Part shown: one piece after another, positions 31,609 through 39,947 of the stretch | Position numbering within the stretch: the first letter of the stretch is position 1 | Layout of the letters: each line of letters begins with the position of its first letter | Assembly (NCBI GenBank): GCA_040002845.1 | Contig: JBDUDR010000009.1 | Span: 1-43,594, forward strand | Length of the DNA: 43,594 nucleotides | Source of the DNA: JBDUDR01 sp040002845 | GTDB taxonomy: Bacteria > Actinomycetota > Actinomycetes > Propionibacteriales > Nocardioidaceae | Reading direction: 5' to 3' | Notes under the pieces: generated by a model | Database searches by the model: none | The model's input: only the letters and a program-made list of their open reading frames with translations | What the model was told of the DNA's origin: nothing | Translations under genes and position numbers: made by a program

Positions 31609-32976
31609 GTGCGACTCACTGGCGGTGGACAGTCGACGGCACTGCTCACGGATCACTACGAACTCACCATGGTGCAGGGCGCGCTGCGCAGCGGGACGGC
31701 GGGACGGCGTTCCGTCTTCGAGTTGTTCGGCCGGCGACTCCCCGAAGGCAGGCGGTACGGCGTCGTCGCAGGCACCGGCCGCCTGCTCGACGCACTGGAG
31801 CGGTTCAGCTTCGACGAGGAGACGCTGGACGCACTTCGCGAGCGAGACGTCGTAGACGCCGCGACTCTCGACTGGCTCGCCGACTATCGCTTCACCGGGG
31901 ACATCTGGGGGTACGCCGAGGGGGAGGTCTATTTTCCGGGGTCCCCCCTGTTGGTGGTGGAGGCCAGCTTCGCCGAAGCGGTTGTGCTGGAGACCTTGGC
32001 TTTGTCGATCCTCAACCACGACTCGGCAATCGCGTCGGCCGCCTCACGCATGACATGCGCAGCCGATGGGCGTCCGTGCATCGAGATGGGGTCCAGGCGT
32101 ACCCACGAGGAAGCTGCTGTTGCGGCCGCTCGGGCTGCTTACATCGCGGGGTTCGCCTCGTCCTCGAACCTCGCGGCGGGTCATCGCTACGGCATTCCGA
32201 CGACCGGGACCAGCGCGCACGCGTTCACGCTCCTGCACGACAGTGAGCGGGACGCGTTCACCGCCCAGGTGGTCTCGCTGGGGACCGGGACCACCCTGCT
32301 GGTGGACACCTACGACCTCACGGAGGCGGTCGCGGCGGCCGTCGAGATCGCCGGCACGGATTTGGGAGCCGTACGCATCGACTCCGGCGACCTGCCCTTG
32401 TTGGCCCGACAGGTTCGTGAGCAACTCGACGGGCTCGGCGCCCCCGGCACCAAGGTCGTCGTAACCGGAGACCTCGACGAGTACGCCATCGCCGGCCTGG
32501 CAGCGGCACCGGTCAATGCGTACGGCGTCGGAACCGCGCTGGTCACCGGCAGCGGCAGGCCGACCTGCGGATTTGTCTACAAGTTGGTAGCGAGAGCCTC
32601 CGACGTCGACGGACCGCTGCAGAGCGTGGCCAAGAAGAGTCAGGACAAGCTGTCGATCGGCGGCCGCAAGTGGGCACTTCGCCGGAAGTCACCCGACGGT
32701 GTAGCCGAGCTCGAGGTGATCGGGATCGGCGAGATGCCGGCCAACGATGGTGACGATCGCGAGCTGCTGGTTCCGTTGGTAGCCAAGGGCGAAGTCGTGG
32801 GGCGGGAGTCTCCCGACGCAGCTCGCGAACGGCATACGGCCGCTCGTGACGAGCTCCCCATCGTCGCGCGCCAACTGTCCAGGGGCGAGCCGGCGATCGG
32901 CACACACTACATCGGAGACTCTCGACCTAGCGACGGATCACCGCTAGGTTCAACCGCCGTGGAGGAACAGCGATGA
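31609..32976 (+). CDS. pncB: Nicotinate phosphoribosyltransferase
   Basis: Makes nicotinate mononucleotide from nicotinate and PRPP in NAD salvage. The 455-residue enzyme shows TALLTDHYELTMVQGAL near the N-terminus, the HDSAIASAA region, MGSRRTHEEAAVAAARAAYIAGFASSSNLAAGHRYGIPTTGTSAHAF, RIDSGDLPLLARQVREQL and GVGTALVTGSGRP, all typical. It corresponds in position to Rv1330c (pncB1), next to clpS. GTG 31609 is preceded directly by a -10, so the mRNA is probably leaderless. Its stop overlaps the pncA start by four bases. Confidence 0.94.
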   Translation: MRLTGGGQSTALLTDHYELTMVQGALRSGTAGRRSVFELFGRRLPEGRRYGVVAGTGRLLDALERFSFDEETLDALRERDVVDAATLDWLADYRFTGDIWGYAEGEVYFPGSPLLVVEASFAEAVVLETLALSILNHDSAIASAASRMTCAADGRPCIEMGSRRTHEEAAVAAARAAYIAGFASSSNLAAGHRYGIPTTGTSAHAFTLLHDSERDAFTAQVVSLGTGTTLLVDTYDLTEAVAAAVEIAGTDLGAVRIDSGDLPLLARQVREQLDGLGAPGTKVVVTGDLDEYAIAGLAAAPVNAYGVGTALVTGSGRPTCGFVYKLVARASDVDGPLQSVAKKSQDKLSIGGRKWALRRKSPDGVAELEVIGIGEMPANDGDDRELLVPLVAKGEVVGRESPDAARERHTAARDELPIVARQLSRGEPAIGTHYIGDSRPSDGSPLGSTAVEEQR

Positions 32977-33569
32977 CCCACGCCTTGATCGTGGTCGACG
33001 TACAGAACGACTTCTGCGAAGGGGGATCGTTGGCAGTCGCGGGTGGCGCGCAGGTCGCATTCGAGATCGGGCGAGTGCTGCGCGAGTGGCATGAGGACAT
33101 CCCGGGACATCGCGAGTACGACGTAGTGGTGGCGACCCGTGACCACCACATCGACCCCGGTTCGCACTTCGCATCCGACCCGGACTACGTCGACTCGTGG
33201 CCGAGACATTGCGTAGTCGGCACCGATGGGGAGGCCTTCCATCCCAATCTCGACCCGCAGCCGTTTCACGCGGTGTTCCTCAAGGGGGACTATGCCGCGG
33301 CGTACTCCGGGTTCGAGGGTCGGGCCGTCGACGGCTCCGACCTCGTGACCTGGCTGCGAAGGCACAAAGTCGATCAGGTCGATGTCTGCGGAATCGCAAC
33401 CGACTACTGCGTCAAGGCGACGGCGGTCGATGCAGCGCGGGAGGGATTTCGGACGACTGTGCTGCTGCCGCTCACCGCGGCGGTCGCGCCGAGCTCGATG
33501 CCGGACGTCGAGGCCGAGCTACGTGCGGCCGGCGTCGCCCTGGAGGGCTCGCTCACGATCCCGTCCTGA
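32973..33569 (+). CDS. pncA: Nicotinamidase (isochorismatase family)
   Basis: Hydrolyses nicotinamide to nicotinate, feeding PncB in the same operon. The 198 residues have the triad Asp (D9 in IVVDVQNDFCEGGSL), Lys (near residue 104 in FLKGDY) and Cys (C146 in GIATDYCVKAT), plus metal-binding DHH (ATRDHHIDPGSHF). PncA also activates pyrazinamide in mycobacteria. The ATGA overlap with pncB means they are co-translated. Downstream the M67 gene has its own promoter. Confidence 0.94.
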   Translation: MTHALIVVDVQNDFCEGGSLAVAGGAQVAFEIGRVLREWHEDIPGHREYDVVVATRDHHIDPGSHFASDPDYVDSWPRHCVVGTDGEAFHPNLDPQPFHAVFLKGDYAAAYSGFEGRAVDGSDLVTWLRRHKVDQVDVCGIATDYCVKATAVDAAREGFRTTVLLPLTAAVAPSSMPDVEAELRAAGVALEGSLTIPS

Positions 33570-33642
33570 CTCTCGATCCACACTTGAAATCTCGCGATGT
33601 GGACGGCCAAGGACGTCTGGCAGGCCCAGAATCGGCTCCCCG

Positions 33643-33648
33643 TAGGCT
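33643..33648 (+). promoter_or_regulatory. Leaderless-type -10 (TAGGCT) for the M67-cysO-cysM operon
   Basis: TAGGCT ends six bases before GTG 33655, the same geometry as at pncB. Confidence 0.55.
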
Positions 33649-33654
33649 CGTCAG

Positions 33655-34113
33655 GTGCTCGTTCTCGACCAAAGACTGCGTGATGCGATGGTCGAACATG
33701 CTCGTCGCGACCATCCCGACGAGGCGTGCGGAGTCATCGCGGGTCCGGTCGGCAAGGACGAGGCGGTGAGGATCGTGCCTATGACAAATGCGGAGCGTTC
33801 GCCCACGTTCTTCCGGTTCGACGCGCAGGAGCAGCTCAAGGTCTGGATGGAGATGGACGACAGCGACGAAGAGCCCGTCGTGATTTACCACTCGCACACG
33901 GCGACCGAGGCCTACCCGTCGCGTACCGACATCTCGTACGCGGCCGAGCCGAACGCCCACTACGTGATCGTGTCCACCCGTGAATGCGGCCAAGACGTGG
34001 GTCCGGTGGAGATCCGGTCCTATCGCATCCTCGATGGCGCAGTGACCGAGGAGCCGATCACGATTCGCGAGCACACCCCATCCGAGACCTCGCGCGAACC
34101 GCGGGTCAGATGA
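33655..34113 (+). CDS. mec: M67 (JAMM/MPN+) metallopeptidase, Mec-like
   Basis: In Mycobacterium tuberculosis the Rv1334 product (Mec) releases cysteine from the CysO-cysteine adduct. The 152-residue protein here has the JAMM zinc motif HSHTATEAYPSRTD (HxH-x7-SxxD) after PVVIY, and the upstream Glu in DEACGVIAGP. It is the first gene of the M67-cysO-cysM operon; its stop overlaps an in-frame ATG of cysO (34110). In this genome the peptidase may also need to trim two residues from CysO, which ends past its Gly-Gly. Confidence 0.9.
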   Translation: MLVLDQRLRDAMVEHARRDHPDEACGVIAGPVGKDEAVRIVPMTNAERSPTFFRFDAQEQLKVWMEMDDSDEEPVVIYHSHTATEAYPSRTDISYAAEPNAHYVIVSTRECGQDVGPVEIRSYRILDGAVTEEPITIREHTPSETSREPRVR

Positions 34114-34124
34114 CGGAGAAGACG

Positions 34125-34403
34125 ATGGCCATCGAGGTACGCATCCCGACCATCTTGCGCGCATACACCGGTGGTGAGAAGGCGGTGACCAGCTCTGGAG
34201 CGACCCTCGCGGAGCTCGTGGACCGGCTCGACGCCAGGCACCCGGGCATCAAGGAGCGGCTGGTCGAGAACGGCGGCCTGCGCCGCTTCGTCAACGTGTA
34301 CGTCAACGACGAGGACGTGCGGTTCACCGGCAGCCTCGAGACCCCGGTCCACGACGGCGACGTCGTCGTCGTACTGCCCGCCGTCGCCGGTGGCACAGGC
34401 TGA
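34125..34403 (+). CDS. cysO: Sulfur-carrier protein CysO (MoaD/ThiS-like), ending Gly-Gly-Thr-Gly
   Basis: A ubiquitin-like carrier whose C-terminal thiocarboxylate is the sulfur donor for CysM. The 92-residue protein (from ATG 34125, preceded by GGAGAAG) has VRIPTILRAYTGGEKAVTSSGATLAELVDRLDARHPGI, NVYVNDEDVRFTG and the tail VVVVLPAVAGGTG. CysO of M. tuberculosis ends exactly at Gly-Gly (93 residues). Here Thr-Gly follows, so the diglycine is not terminal and needs processing before activation. ATG 34110 in the same frame, overlapping the M67 stop, would add five residues. Start codon choice is open. Confidence 0.92.
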   Translation: MAIEVRIPTILRAYTGGEKAVTSSGATLAELVDRLDARHPGIKERLVENGGLRRFVNVYVNDEDVRFTGSLETPVHDGDVVVVLPAVAGGTG

Positions 34404-34406
34404 CCA

Positions 34407-35354
34407 ATGCGGTACGACTCGCTGCTCGACTCCGTGGGCGGAACCCCGCTGGTCGGGCTCCCCCGGCTCTCCCCGTCGCCCGACGTGCGGCTGTGGGCGA
34501 AGCTCGAGGACCGCAACCCGACCGGCTCTATCAAGGATCGCGCCGCTCTCGCGATGCTGATCGACGCCGAGAAGCAGGGTCGGCTCCACCCGGGCTGCAC
34601 CATCGTCGAACCCACCTCCGGCAACACGGGGATCTCGCTCGCCATGGCCGCCAAGCTCCGCGGCTACCGCGTGGTCTGTGTGATGCCGGAGAACACCTCC
34701 CAGGAGCGCGCACAGCTGCTTCGCATGTGGGGCGCCGAGATCATCGACTCGCCGGCCGCCGGCGGATCGAACGAAGCGGTCGCCGTCGCCAAGCGAGTCG
34801 CCGCCGAACACCCTGACTGGGTGATGCTGTATCAATACGGCAACCCCGCCAATGCGCAGGCGCACTACGAGTTCACCGGTCCCGAAATCCTGGCCGACCT
34901 GCCATCCGTTACCCATGTGGTTGCCGGTCTCGGGACGACCGGCACCTTGATGGGCGTCGGGCGCTACTTTCGAGAGGCCAAGCCGTCCGTGCGCATCGTG
35001 GCCGCCGAACCGCGCTATGGAGAGCTGGTGTACGGGCTGCGAAACCTCGATGAGGGGTTCGTCCCGGAGCTGTACGACGAGTCGCTGATCGATGCCAGGT
35101 TTTCCGTCGGGCCCCGCGATGCGGTCCGACGCGTACGCGAGCTGCTGGAGGAAGAGGGGCTGTTCGCGGGTATCTCGACGGGCGCGATCCTGCATGCAGC
35201 GATGGCGCAGGCAGCTGTCGCGATTCGCCAGGGGAGATCGGCGGAGATCGTGTTCGTGATGGCCGATGGCGGGTGGAAGTACCTCTCCACCGGAGCCTTC
35301 GAGGGCACCGTGGACGAGGCCGCAGAGCGCCTGGAGGGCCAGCTCTGGGCCTGA
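34407..35354 (+). CDS. cysM: Cysteine synthase CysM (O-phosphoserine-type)
   Basis: A PLP enzyme that makes cysteine using CysO-thiocarboxylate as sulfur source, with O-phosphoserine as the acceptor in M. tuberculosis. The 315 residues match the mycobacterial enzyme closely in pattern: LWAKLEDRNPTGSIKDR with PLP lysine K43, the EPTSGNTGISLAMAAKLRGY phosphate/substrate loop, VMLYQYGNPANAQAHY, GLGTTGTLMG for the PLP phosphate, and the C-terminal LEGQLWA. ATG 34407 is three bases after the cysO stop. The rhomboid-like gene that follows cysM in M. tuberculosis is missing here; murI comes next. Confidence 0.93.
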   Translation: MRYDSLLDSVGGTPLVGLPRLSPSPDVRLWAKLEDRNPTGSIKDRAALAMLIDAEKQGRLHPGCTIVEPTSGNTGISLAMAAKLRGYRVVCVMPENTSQERAQLLRMWGAEIIDSPAAGGSNEAVAVAKRVAAEHPDWVMLYQYGNPANAQAHYEFTGPEILADLPSVTHVVAGLGTTGTLMGVGRYFREAKPSVRIVAAEPRYGELVYGLRNLDEGFVPELYDESLIDARFSVGPRDAVRRVRELLEEEGLFAGISTGAILHAAMAQAAVAIRQGRSAEIVFVMADGGWKYLSTGAFEGTVDEAAERLEGQLWA

Positions 35355-35510
35355 CGGTTGCCTTTGGGGTAACTCATCCGGGGCGGGTCAGGGCACTGGT
35401 GAATTGCCCCAAACCGTTGCGAGGGACGCCGAGAACCCGTTGCCCGAGCGGCCCCTAACACCGGAGTGTGTTCTCGGTCGCAGACGGCTGCCCGGGCGGC
35501 CAACGGCGGA

Positions 35511-35516
35511 TACGCT
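35511..35516 (+). promoter_or_regulatory. Leaderless-type -10 (TACGCT) for murI
   Basis: TACGCT ends seven bases before GTG 35524, in the 169-base gap after cysM. Confidence 0.45.
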
Positions 35517-35523
35517 CGGGGCC

Positions 35524-36330
35524 GTGGCAGACGCACCCATCGGCATCTTCGACTCCGGGTTCGGCGGCTTGACTGTCGCCCGCGCGATCCTGGACCAGCT
35601 GCCGCACGAGCCGATCCTCTACCTGGGCGACACGGCTCGTCAGCCTTACGGACCCAAGCCGATCGGGGAGGTGCGCGAGTACGCCCTCGAATGCCTCGAC
35701 CACCTGCTCGACCAGGGGGTCAAGGCGCTGATCATCGCGTGCAACTCGGCGAGTGCGGCGGTCCTGCGGGACGCGCGAGAGCGCTACCCCGTGCCAGTCG
35801 TCGAGGTGATCCTGCCCGCCACCAGGCGCGCGGTCGCCGCCTCTCGTACCGGTCAGGTCGGGGTCATCTGCACCGAGGCAACAGCCACCTCGATGGCGTA
35901 CGACGACGCGTTCGCGGCGGCTCCCCAGGTCACCCTTCACACGCAGCCCTGCCCCCGGTTCGTGGAGTTCGTGGAGGAGGGGACGACGAGCGGCCCCGAG
36001 CTCCTCAAGGTGGCTCACGACTATCTCGACCCGCTGCTGGCGCGAGGCATCGACACGCTGATCCTCGGCTGCACCCACTACCCGCTGCTCACCGGAGTCA
36101 TCTCCTACGTTCTGGGCGATGGCGTCACTCTCGTGAGCAGCGCCGAGGAGACTGCCAAGGATGTGTACGCCTTGCTGGTACGTCACGGATTGGAGCGCGA
36201 CCCGGCTCTGCCCGCTCCCGTGCACCGGTTCCTCACGACCGGCCAGCCGGCGGAGTTTCGCGAGGTAGGCCGGCGGTTCCTCGGTCCCGAGCTGGCTGTT
36301 GTGGACCAGTTCGCCTGGGTTGCCGTGTGA
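35524..36330 (+). CDS. murI: Glutamate racemase
   Basis: Makes D-glutamate for peptidoglycan. The 268 residues begin DAPIGIFDSGFGGLTVARAI and hold the two catalytic cysteines in ACNSAS (C73) and GCTHYPLL (C183), with YLGDTARQPYG and VILPATR. GTG 35524 follows a -10 and fits the family; the frame is open further upstream across the gap but without homology. It begins the murI-MBL-rph-rdgB block, as in M. tuberculosis. Confidence 0.95.
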   Translation: MADAPIGIFDSGFGGLTVARAILDQLPHEPILYLGDTARQPYGPKPIGEVREYALECLDHLLDQGVKALIIACNSASAAVLRDARERYPVPVVEVILPATRRAVAASRTGQVGVICTEATATSMAYDDAFAAAPQVTLHTQPCPRFVEFVEEGTTSGPELLKVAHDYLDPLLARGIDTLILGCTHYPLLTGVISYVLGDGVTLVSSAEETAKDVYALLVRHGLERDPALPAPVHRFLTTGQPAEFREVGRRFLGPELAVVDQFAWVAV

Positions 36331-36361
36331 TTTGCGGTGAACGCGAGAGTCAGGTGACCGG

Positions 36362-37123
36362 GTGAGGCTGACGATCGTCGGTTGTTCCGGCTCGTACCCC
36401 GGCCCGGACTCACCGGCTTCCTGCTACCTGCTCGAGGCACCGCACGAAGGGCGCACCTACCGGATCCTGCTCGACCTCGGCAGTGGAGCCCTCGGGGCGT
36501 TGCAGGAGTTCGTCGATATTCGGGGCATCGACGCAGTGCTGCTGAGTCATCTGCATGCCGATCACTGCCTCGACCTTTGCGGCTACTACGTATTCCGGAA
36601 ATATCACCCGGGCGGCCCGCTGCCCCCCGTTCCGGTTTACGGCCCGATCGGCACGGACACGCGGATGGCCCGTGCGTACGACGTGCCCTTGCACCCAGGT
36701 CTGAGCGAGCATTTCGCTTTCCGCGGCTGGGACGTCTCCAGCCCCGAGAAGATCGGCCCGTTCGCGGTCCAGGTCACCCGGGTGGAACATCCCGTCGACG
36801 CGTTCGCCATCAGGCTCGAGCACCAGGGCCGGGTGCTGGTCTACTCGGGTGACACGGGACCAAGTCATGCCCTGGTCGACCTCGCTCGCGATGCTGACAC
36901 GTTTCTGTGTGAGGCGTCGTTTGTCGAAGGCGAATACAACCTGCCGGGACTTCACCTGACCGGCGGGCAGGCGGCCGAGCACGCCAAGGCAGCCGGAGTA
37001 CGCAGGGTGTTGCTGACGCACGTACCTGCCTGGCATGACCGGCGGCGAGTGCTCGGCGAGGCTGTCCGAGCCTGGGACGGGCCCATCGAGATGGCCACCA
37101 AGGGCGCGACCTACGACATCTGA
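36362..37123 (+). CDS. MBL-fold phosphodiesterase (Rv1339-like)
   Basis: A 253-residue metallo-beta-lactamase-fold hydrolase. The motif SHLHADHCLDLCGYYVF holds the HxHxDH zinc ligands; further ligands are H in RVEHPVDAF, D in VYSGDTGPS and H in LLTHVPAWHD. The orthologous position in M. tuberculosis is Rv1339, reported as an atypical cyclic-AMP phosphodiesterase; substrate assignment here is by synteny. RNase Z-like enzymes share the fold. The start is GTG 36362, 31 bases after murI, and its internal TIVGCSGSYPGPDSPASCYL is the family N-terminus. Confidence 0.85.
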   Translation: MRLTIVGCSGSYPGPDSPASCYLLEAPHEGRTYRILLDLGSGALGALQEFVDIRGIDAVLLSHLHADHCLDLCGYYVFRKYHPGGPLPPVPVYGPIGTDTRMARAYDVPLHPGLSEHFAFRGWDVSSPEKIGPFAVQVTRVEHPVDAFAIRLEHQGRVLVYSGDTGPSHALVDLARDADTFLCEASFVEGEYNLPGLHLTGGQAAEHAKAAGVRRVLLTHVPAWHDRRRVLGEAVRAWDGPIEMATKGATYDI

Positions 37124-37171
37124 CGGCCGGCCGACTCCGGAGGCGGCGGCGTCTCGATAGGGTCGGCACCG

Positions 37172-37900
37172 ATGACTCGAGAAGATGGACGCGCACCGGA
37201 TGAGCTACGGCCGGTAAAGCTGACCCGGGGCTGGCTTGACCATGCGGCCGGCTCGGTGCTGGTCGAGTTCGGGCGTACGCGCGTACTCTGCGCCGCCAGT
37301 GTCACCGTCGGAGTGCCGCGCTGGCGCCGGGACTCCGGACTGGGGTGGGTCACCGCGGAGTACGCCATGCTCCCCAGCTCAACCCACACCCGCTCCGACC
37401 GGGAGTCGGTCAGGGGCCGGATCGGCGGCCGTACCCACGAGATCTCCCGGCTGATCGGCCGGTCGCTGAGGGCAGTCATCGACTACAAGGGGCTCGGCGA
37501 GAACACGATCGTGCTCGACTGCGACGTCTTGCAGGCCGACGGAGGCACCCGCACTGCATCAATCACCGGGGCGTACGTCGCACTCGCGGATGCGGTGTCG
37601 TACCTGCGCGAGCGCAAGGCGCTCAAGGGCGAGCCGTTACGCGGCTCGGTGGCCGCCGTCTCCGTCGGCATCGTCGATGGGGAGCCGCTGCTTGACCTGC
37701 CGTACGACGAGGATGTGCGTGCGGCGACCGACATGAACGTCGTGATGACCGGTGACGGACGATTCGTCGAGGTGCAGGGAACGGCCGAGTCACAGCCGTT
37801 CGACCGGGCCGAGCTCGAGAGCCTGCTGGGTCTGGCGACCACGGGATGCAACTCGTTGACCCGCATCCAGCGGGCCGCCCTGACCGAGCCCCTGCCGTGA
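37172..37900 (+). CDS. rph: Ribonuclease PH
   Basis: A phosphorolytic 3' exoribonuclease for tRNA maturation. The 242 residues contain GSVLVEFGRTRVLCAASV, the Arg-rich phosphate site SDRESVRGRIGGRTHEISRLIGRSLRA, and GENTIVLDCDVLQADGGTRTASITGAYVAL; the end has DMNVVMTGDGRFVEVQGTAE. ATG 37172 is preceded by TAGGGT eight bases earlier. Its stop overlaps the rdgB start by four bases (GTGA at 37897-37900). Confidence 0.95.
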   Translation: MTREDGRAPDELRPVKLTRGWLDHAAGSVLVEFGRTRVLCAASVTVGVPRWRRDSGLGWVTAEYAMLPSSTHTRSDRESVRGRIGGRTHEISRLIGRSLRAVIDYKGLGENTIVLDCDVLQADGGTRTASITGAYVALADAVSYLRERKALKGEPLRGSVAAVSVGIVDGEPLLDLPYDEDVRAATDMNVVMTGDGRFVEVQGTAESQPFDRAELESLLGLATTGCNSLTRIQRAALTEPLP

Positions 37901-38508
37901 GCCGGATCCTGCTGGCGACTCGCAACGCGAAGAAGCTCGAGGAGCTGAGCAGGATTCTCGTACCCCTGCTACCCGAAATCGTGGTGCTCGGTCTGGATGA
38001 GGTCGCGGCGTACGACGAGCCAGCAGAGTCGGAGCCGACCTTCGAGGGCAACGCACTGCTGAAATCGCGAGCCGCGGTGAGGGCGACCGGTCTGCCCGCG
38101 TTGGGCGATGACTCTGGCTTGTGTGTCGATGCGCTGAACGGCATGCCAGGTGTCCTGTCGGCCCGCTGGTCGGGCTCCGACAAGGACGACGCGGAGAACA
38201 ACCGGCTGCTGCTGGCGCAATTGCGCGATGTACCGGACGAGCGGCGGGCCGCCCACTTCACCTGTGCCGTCGCGTTCTGCCTGCCCACGGGCGAGGAACA
38301 GGTGCTGAGCGCAGAGATGCCGGGGACGGTGATCCGTGAACAGCGGGGGACCGGGGGATTCGGGTACGACGTCGTGTTCGCGCCACGTGGTGAGACACGT
38401 ACCGCCGCTGAGCTGTCGATCGCCGAGAAGGACGCGATCAGCCACCGGGGCAAGGCAGTGCGGGCGGTTGCGCCCCTGGTGGCGGCAGCGCTCGGGAGAG
38501 GTCGATGA
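37897..38508 (+). CDS. rdgB: RdgB/HAM1-type XTP/dITP diphosphatase
   Basis: Removes non-canonical purine nucleoside triphosphates from the pool. The 203 residues start SRILLATRNAKKLEELSRIL and include PTFEGNALLKSRAAVRATGLPALGDDSGLCVDAL, PGVLSARWSG, GTVIREQRGTGGFGYDVVFAP and the final SHRGKAVRAV. GTG 37897 overlaps the rph stop by four bases. It ends one base before the SDR start, so the latter is probably on the same transcript. Confidence 0.94.
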   Translation: MSRILLATRNAKKLEELSRILVPLLPEIVVLGLDEVAAYDEPAESEPTFEGNALLKSRAAVRATGLPALGDDSGLCVDALNGMPGVLSARWSGSDKDDAENNRLLLAQLRDVPDERRAAHFTCAVAFCLPTGEEQVLSAEMPGTVIREQRGTGGFGYDVVFAPRGETRTAAELSIAEKDAISHRGKAVRAVAPLVAAALGRGR

Positions 38509-38509
38509 G

Positions 38510-39328
38510 ATGACCGCCGCGACAGGACTCGACGGTCGGGTGGCGCTCGTCACTGGTGCGAACCATGGCATCGGCGCCGCGACCGCCGTCTCATTGGCTC
38601 GCGCGGGAGCTGCGGTGTTGGTCACGTACCTAGCGCTGGAGGATGCCCGCGACGCTGGCATCCCGGACGAGTATCGGCGCAACCGAGCAGCGGACGCCGA
38701 CCAAGTAATCGGGCAAATAAGGGCTGCCGGCGGTCGGGCACACGCCACGCAGGCCGATCTTCGTCAGGCTGAAGCACCCACGAGGCTGTTCGATGTTGCG
38801 GAGAGCCACTTCGGCCCTGTCGACATCTTGGTGCACAACGCCACCGGGTGGGTGGCCGACACATTCAAGCCCACGACCGTCGATCGGCTCGGCCGTGATG
38901 TGCGGCGGGTGACGGGCGAAACCATCGATCAGCAGTTTGCCGTCGATGCACGAGCCGGCGGATTGTTGATCGCGGAGTTCGCGGGCAGGCATGTCGCCCG
39001 TGGCGGGTCCTGGGGGCGCATCATCACGCTCACCTCCGGAGGTGCTGAGGGCTTTCCCGAAGAGGTCAGTTACGGGGCGGCGAAGGCTGCACTGGTGAAC
39101 TACACACTCTCCGCTGCCACCGAGCTGGCGGACCTCGGGATCACCGCAAACGCCGTCCATCCACCGGTCACCGACACCGGCTGGGTTACCGATGAGGTCA
39201 GGGCTGCCGTCGCCGAGAGCGAGCAACTCGTCCACATCGCTGACCCGGCCGACGTCGCAGCTGTCATCACCCATCTGGCCAGTGATGAGGCTTGGCTCAT
39301 TACGGGCAACGTCATCCGTCTCCGATGA
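38510..39328 (+). CDS. Short-chain dehydrogenase/reductase
   Basis: A 272-residue Rossmann-fold oxidoreductase. Coenzyme motif TGANHGIGAA (near residues 15-24), the NNAG-like region HNATGW, catalytic Ser in ITLTSGG and Tyr-x3-Lys in SYGAAKAAL, with GITANAVHPPVTDTGW after it. Unusually long insertion at about 43-60 (LEDARDAGIPDEYRRNRAADA). A Gly-Ala-Asn start and no acidic strand-2 end suggest NADP preference, but this is weak. Substrate unknown. ATG 38510 lies after GGGAGAGG; it begins one base after the rdgB stop. Confidence 0.85.
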   Translation: MTAATGLDGRVALVTGANHGIGAATAVSLARAGAAVLVTYLALEDARDAGIPDEYRRNRAADADQVIGQIRAAGGRAHATQADLRQAEAPTRLFDVAESHFGPVDILVHNATGWVADTFKPTTVDRLGRDVRRVTGETIDQQFAVDARAGGLLIAEFAGRHVARGGSWGRIITLTSGGAEGFPEEVSYGAAKAALVNYTLSAATELADLGITANAVHPPVTDTGWVTDEVRAAVAESEQLVHIADPADVAAVITHLASDEAWLITGNVIRLR

Positions 39329-39409
39329 GGCGAACGGGCTCATCGTGGGCTGCCTGGCGGTGCGCGGTCGGTGGCCGCTGAGTCAGGCGCCCCTGCCGGG
39401 CCGACTGAC

Positions 39410-39862
39410 TCAGTTGACGTCGAACTCGTTACCCTCCGGATCCTGCATCGCCACTGCGAAGTGATCCAGGCCCTCCTGCTCCAACACCCGCACCACCGTC
39501 GCGCCGGCCGCGGTCAACCGGTCGACCTCGGCAAGGACGCGCTCTTCTCGAGTCGCGAGCGGCGTCCCCCGGCCGCCGCTGGCGGAGACGTCGAAATGCA
39601 ACCGGTTCTTGACCACCTTGGCCTCCGGCACCTTCTGGAACCAGACGCGAGGCCCCAAACCCGCCGGATCGATGACCGAGTCACCGAGGTCGCTGGCCTC
39701 GTCCAACTCATCGTCTGGCACACCCACGCTTCGCCAGAAGGCGTTCCAACCGTCGAAGCCCTCCGGGGGCGGCTCGGGCTCGTATCCCAACGCGGTAGCC
39801 CAGAATTGCACCAACGGTTGTGGCTCGGCGCAGTCGATCACGATCTGGAAGTTCGGTGCCAT
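39410..39862 (-). CDS. VOC-superfamily glyoxalase-like protein
   Basis: A 150-residue single-module protein: FQIVIDCAEPQPLVQFWATALGYEPEPPP near the start, VWFQKVPEAKVVKNRLHFDV with HF, and MQDPEGNEFDVN at the C-terminus are typical of glyoxalase-like domains. Enzyme activity and ligand are unknown. ATG 39862 has GGGAG seven bases upstream; the frame extends to ATG 39883 but that start has no site. It is convergent with the SDR and lies downstream of the broken SRPBCC-like gene. Confidence 0.85.
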   Translation of the reverse strand: MAPNFQIVIDCAEPQPLVQFWATALGYEPEPPPEGFDGWNAFWRSVGVPDDELDEASDLGDSVIDPAGLGPRVWFQKVPEAKVVKNRLHFDVSASGGRGTPLATREERVLAEVDRLTAAGATVVRVLEQEGLDHFAVAMQDPEGNEFDVN

Positions 39863-39947
39863 GACGCTCCCATCCTTCAACAAGCTTCAGATCCAGTGAT
39901 CTTGCACCATGGCGACGACACCAAGGACGTGCGTACGCCCGGCCCGA

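Noticed and set aside
31285..32019. Long upstream extension of the DUF2017 frame
   Set aside because: It runs antisense through clpS and pncB; the GTG at 31284 coupled to the clpS stop gives the family-sized protein.
33571..33602. CGATCCACACTT two bases after the pncA stop looks like a degenerate family A unit; it also forms TCCACA/TGTGGA arms
   Set aside because: Single copy, one base missing in the core and a different tail; similarity may be chance, so it is not counted as a family member.
35363..35413. TTTGGGG ... CCCCAAA inverted repeat after cysM
   Set aside because: Seven-base arms with a 37-base loop are weak for a terminator or operator.
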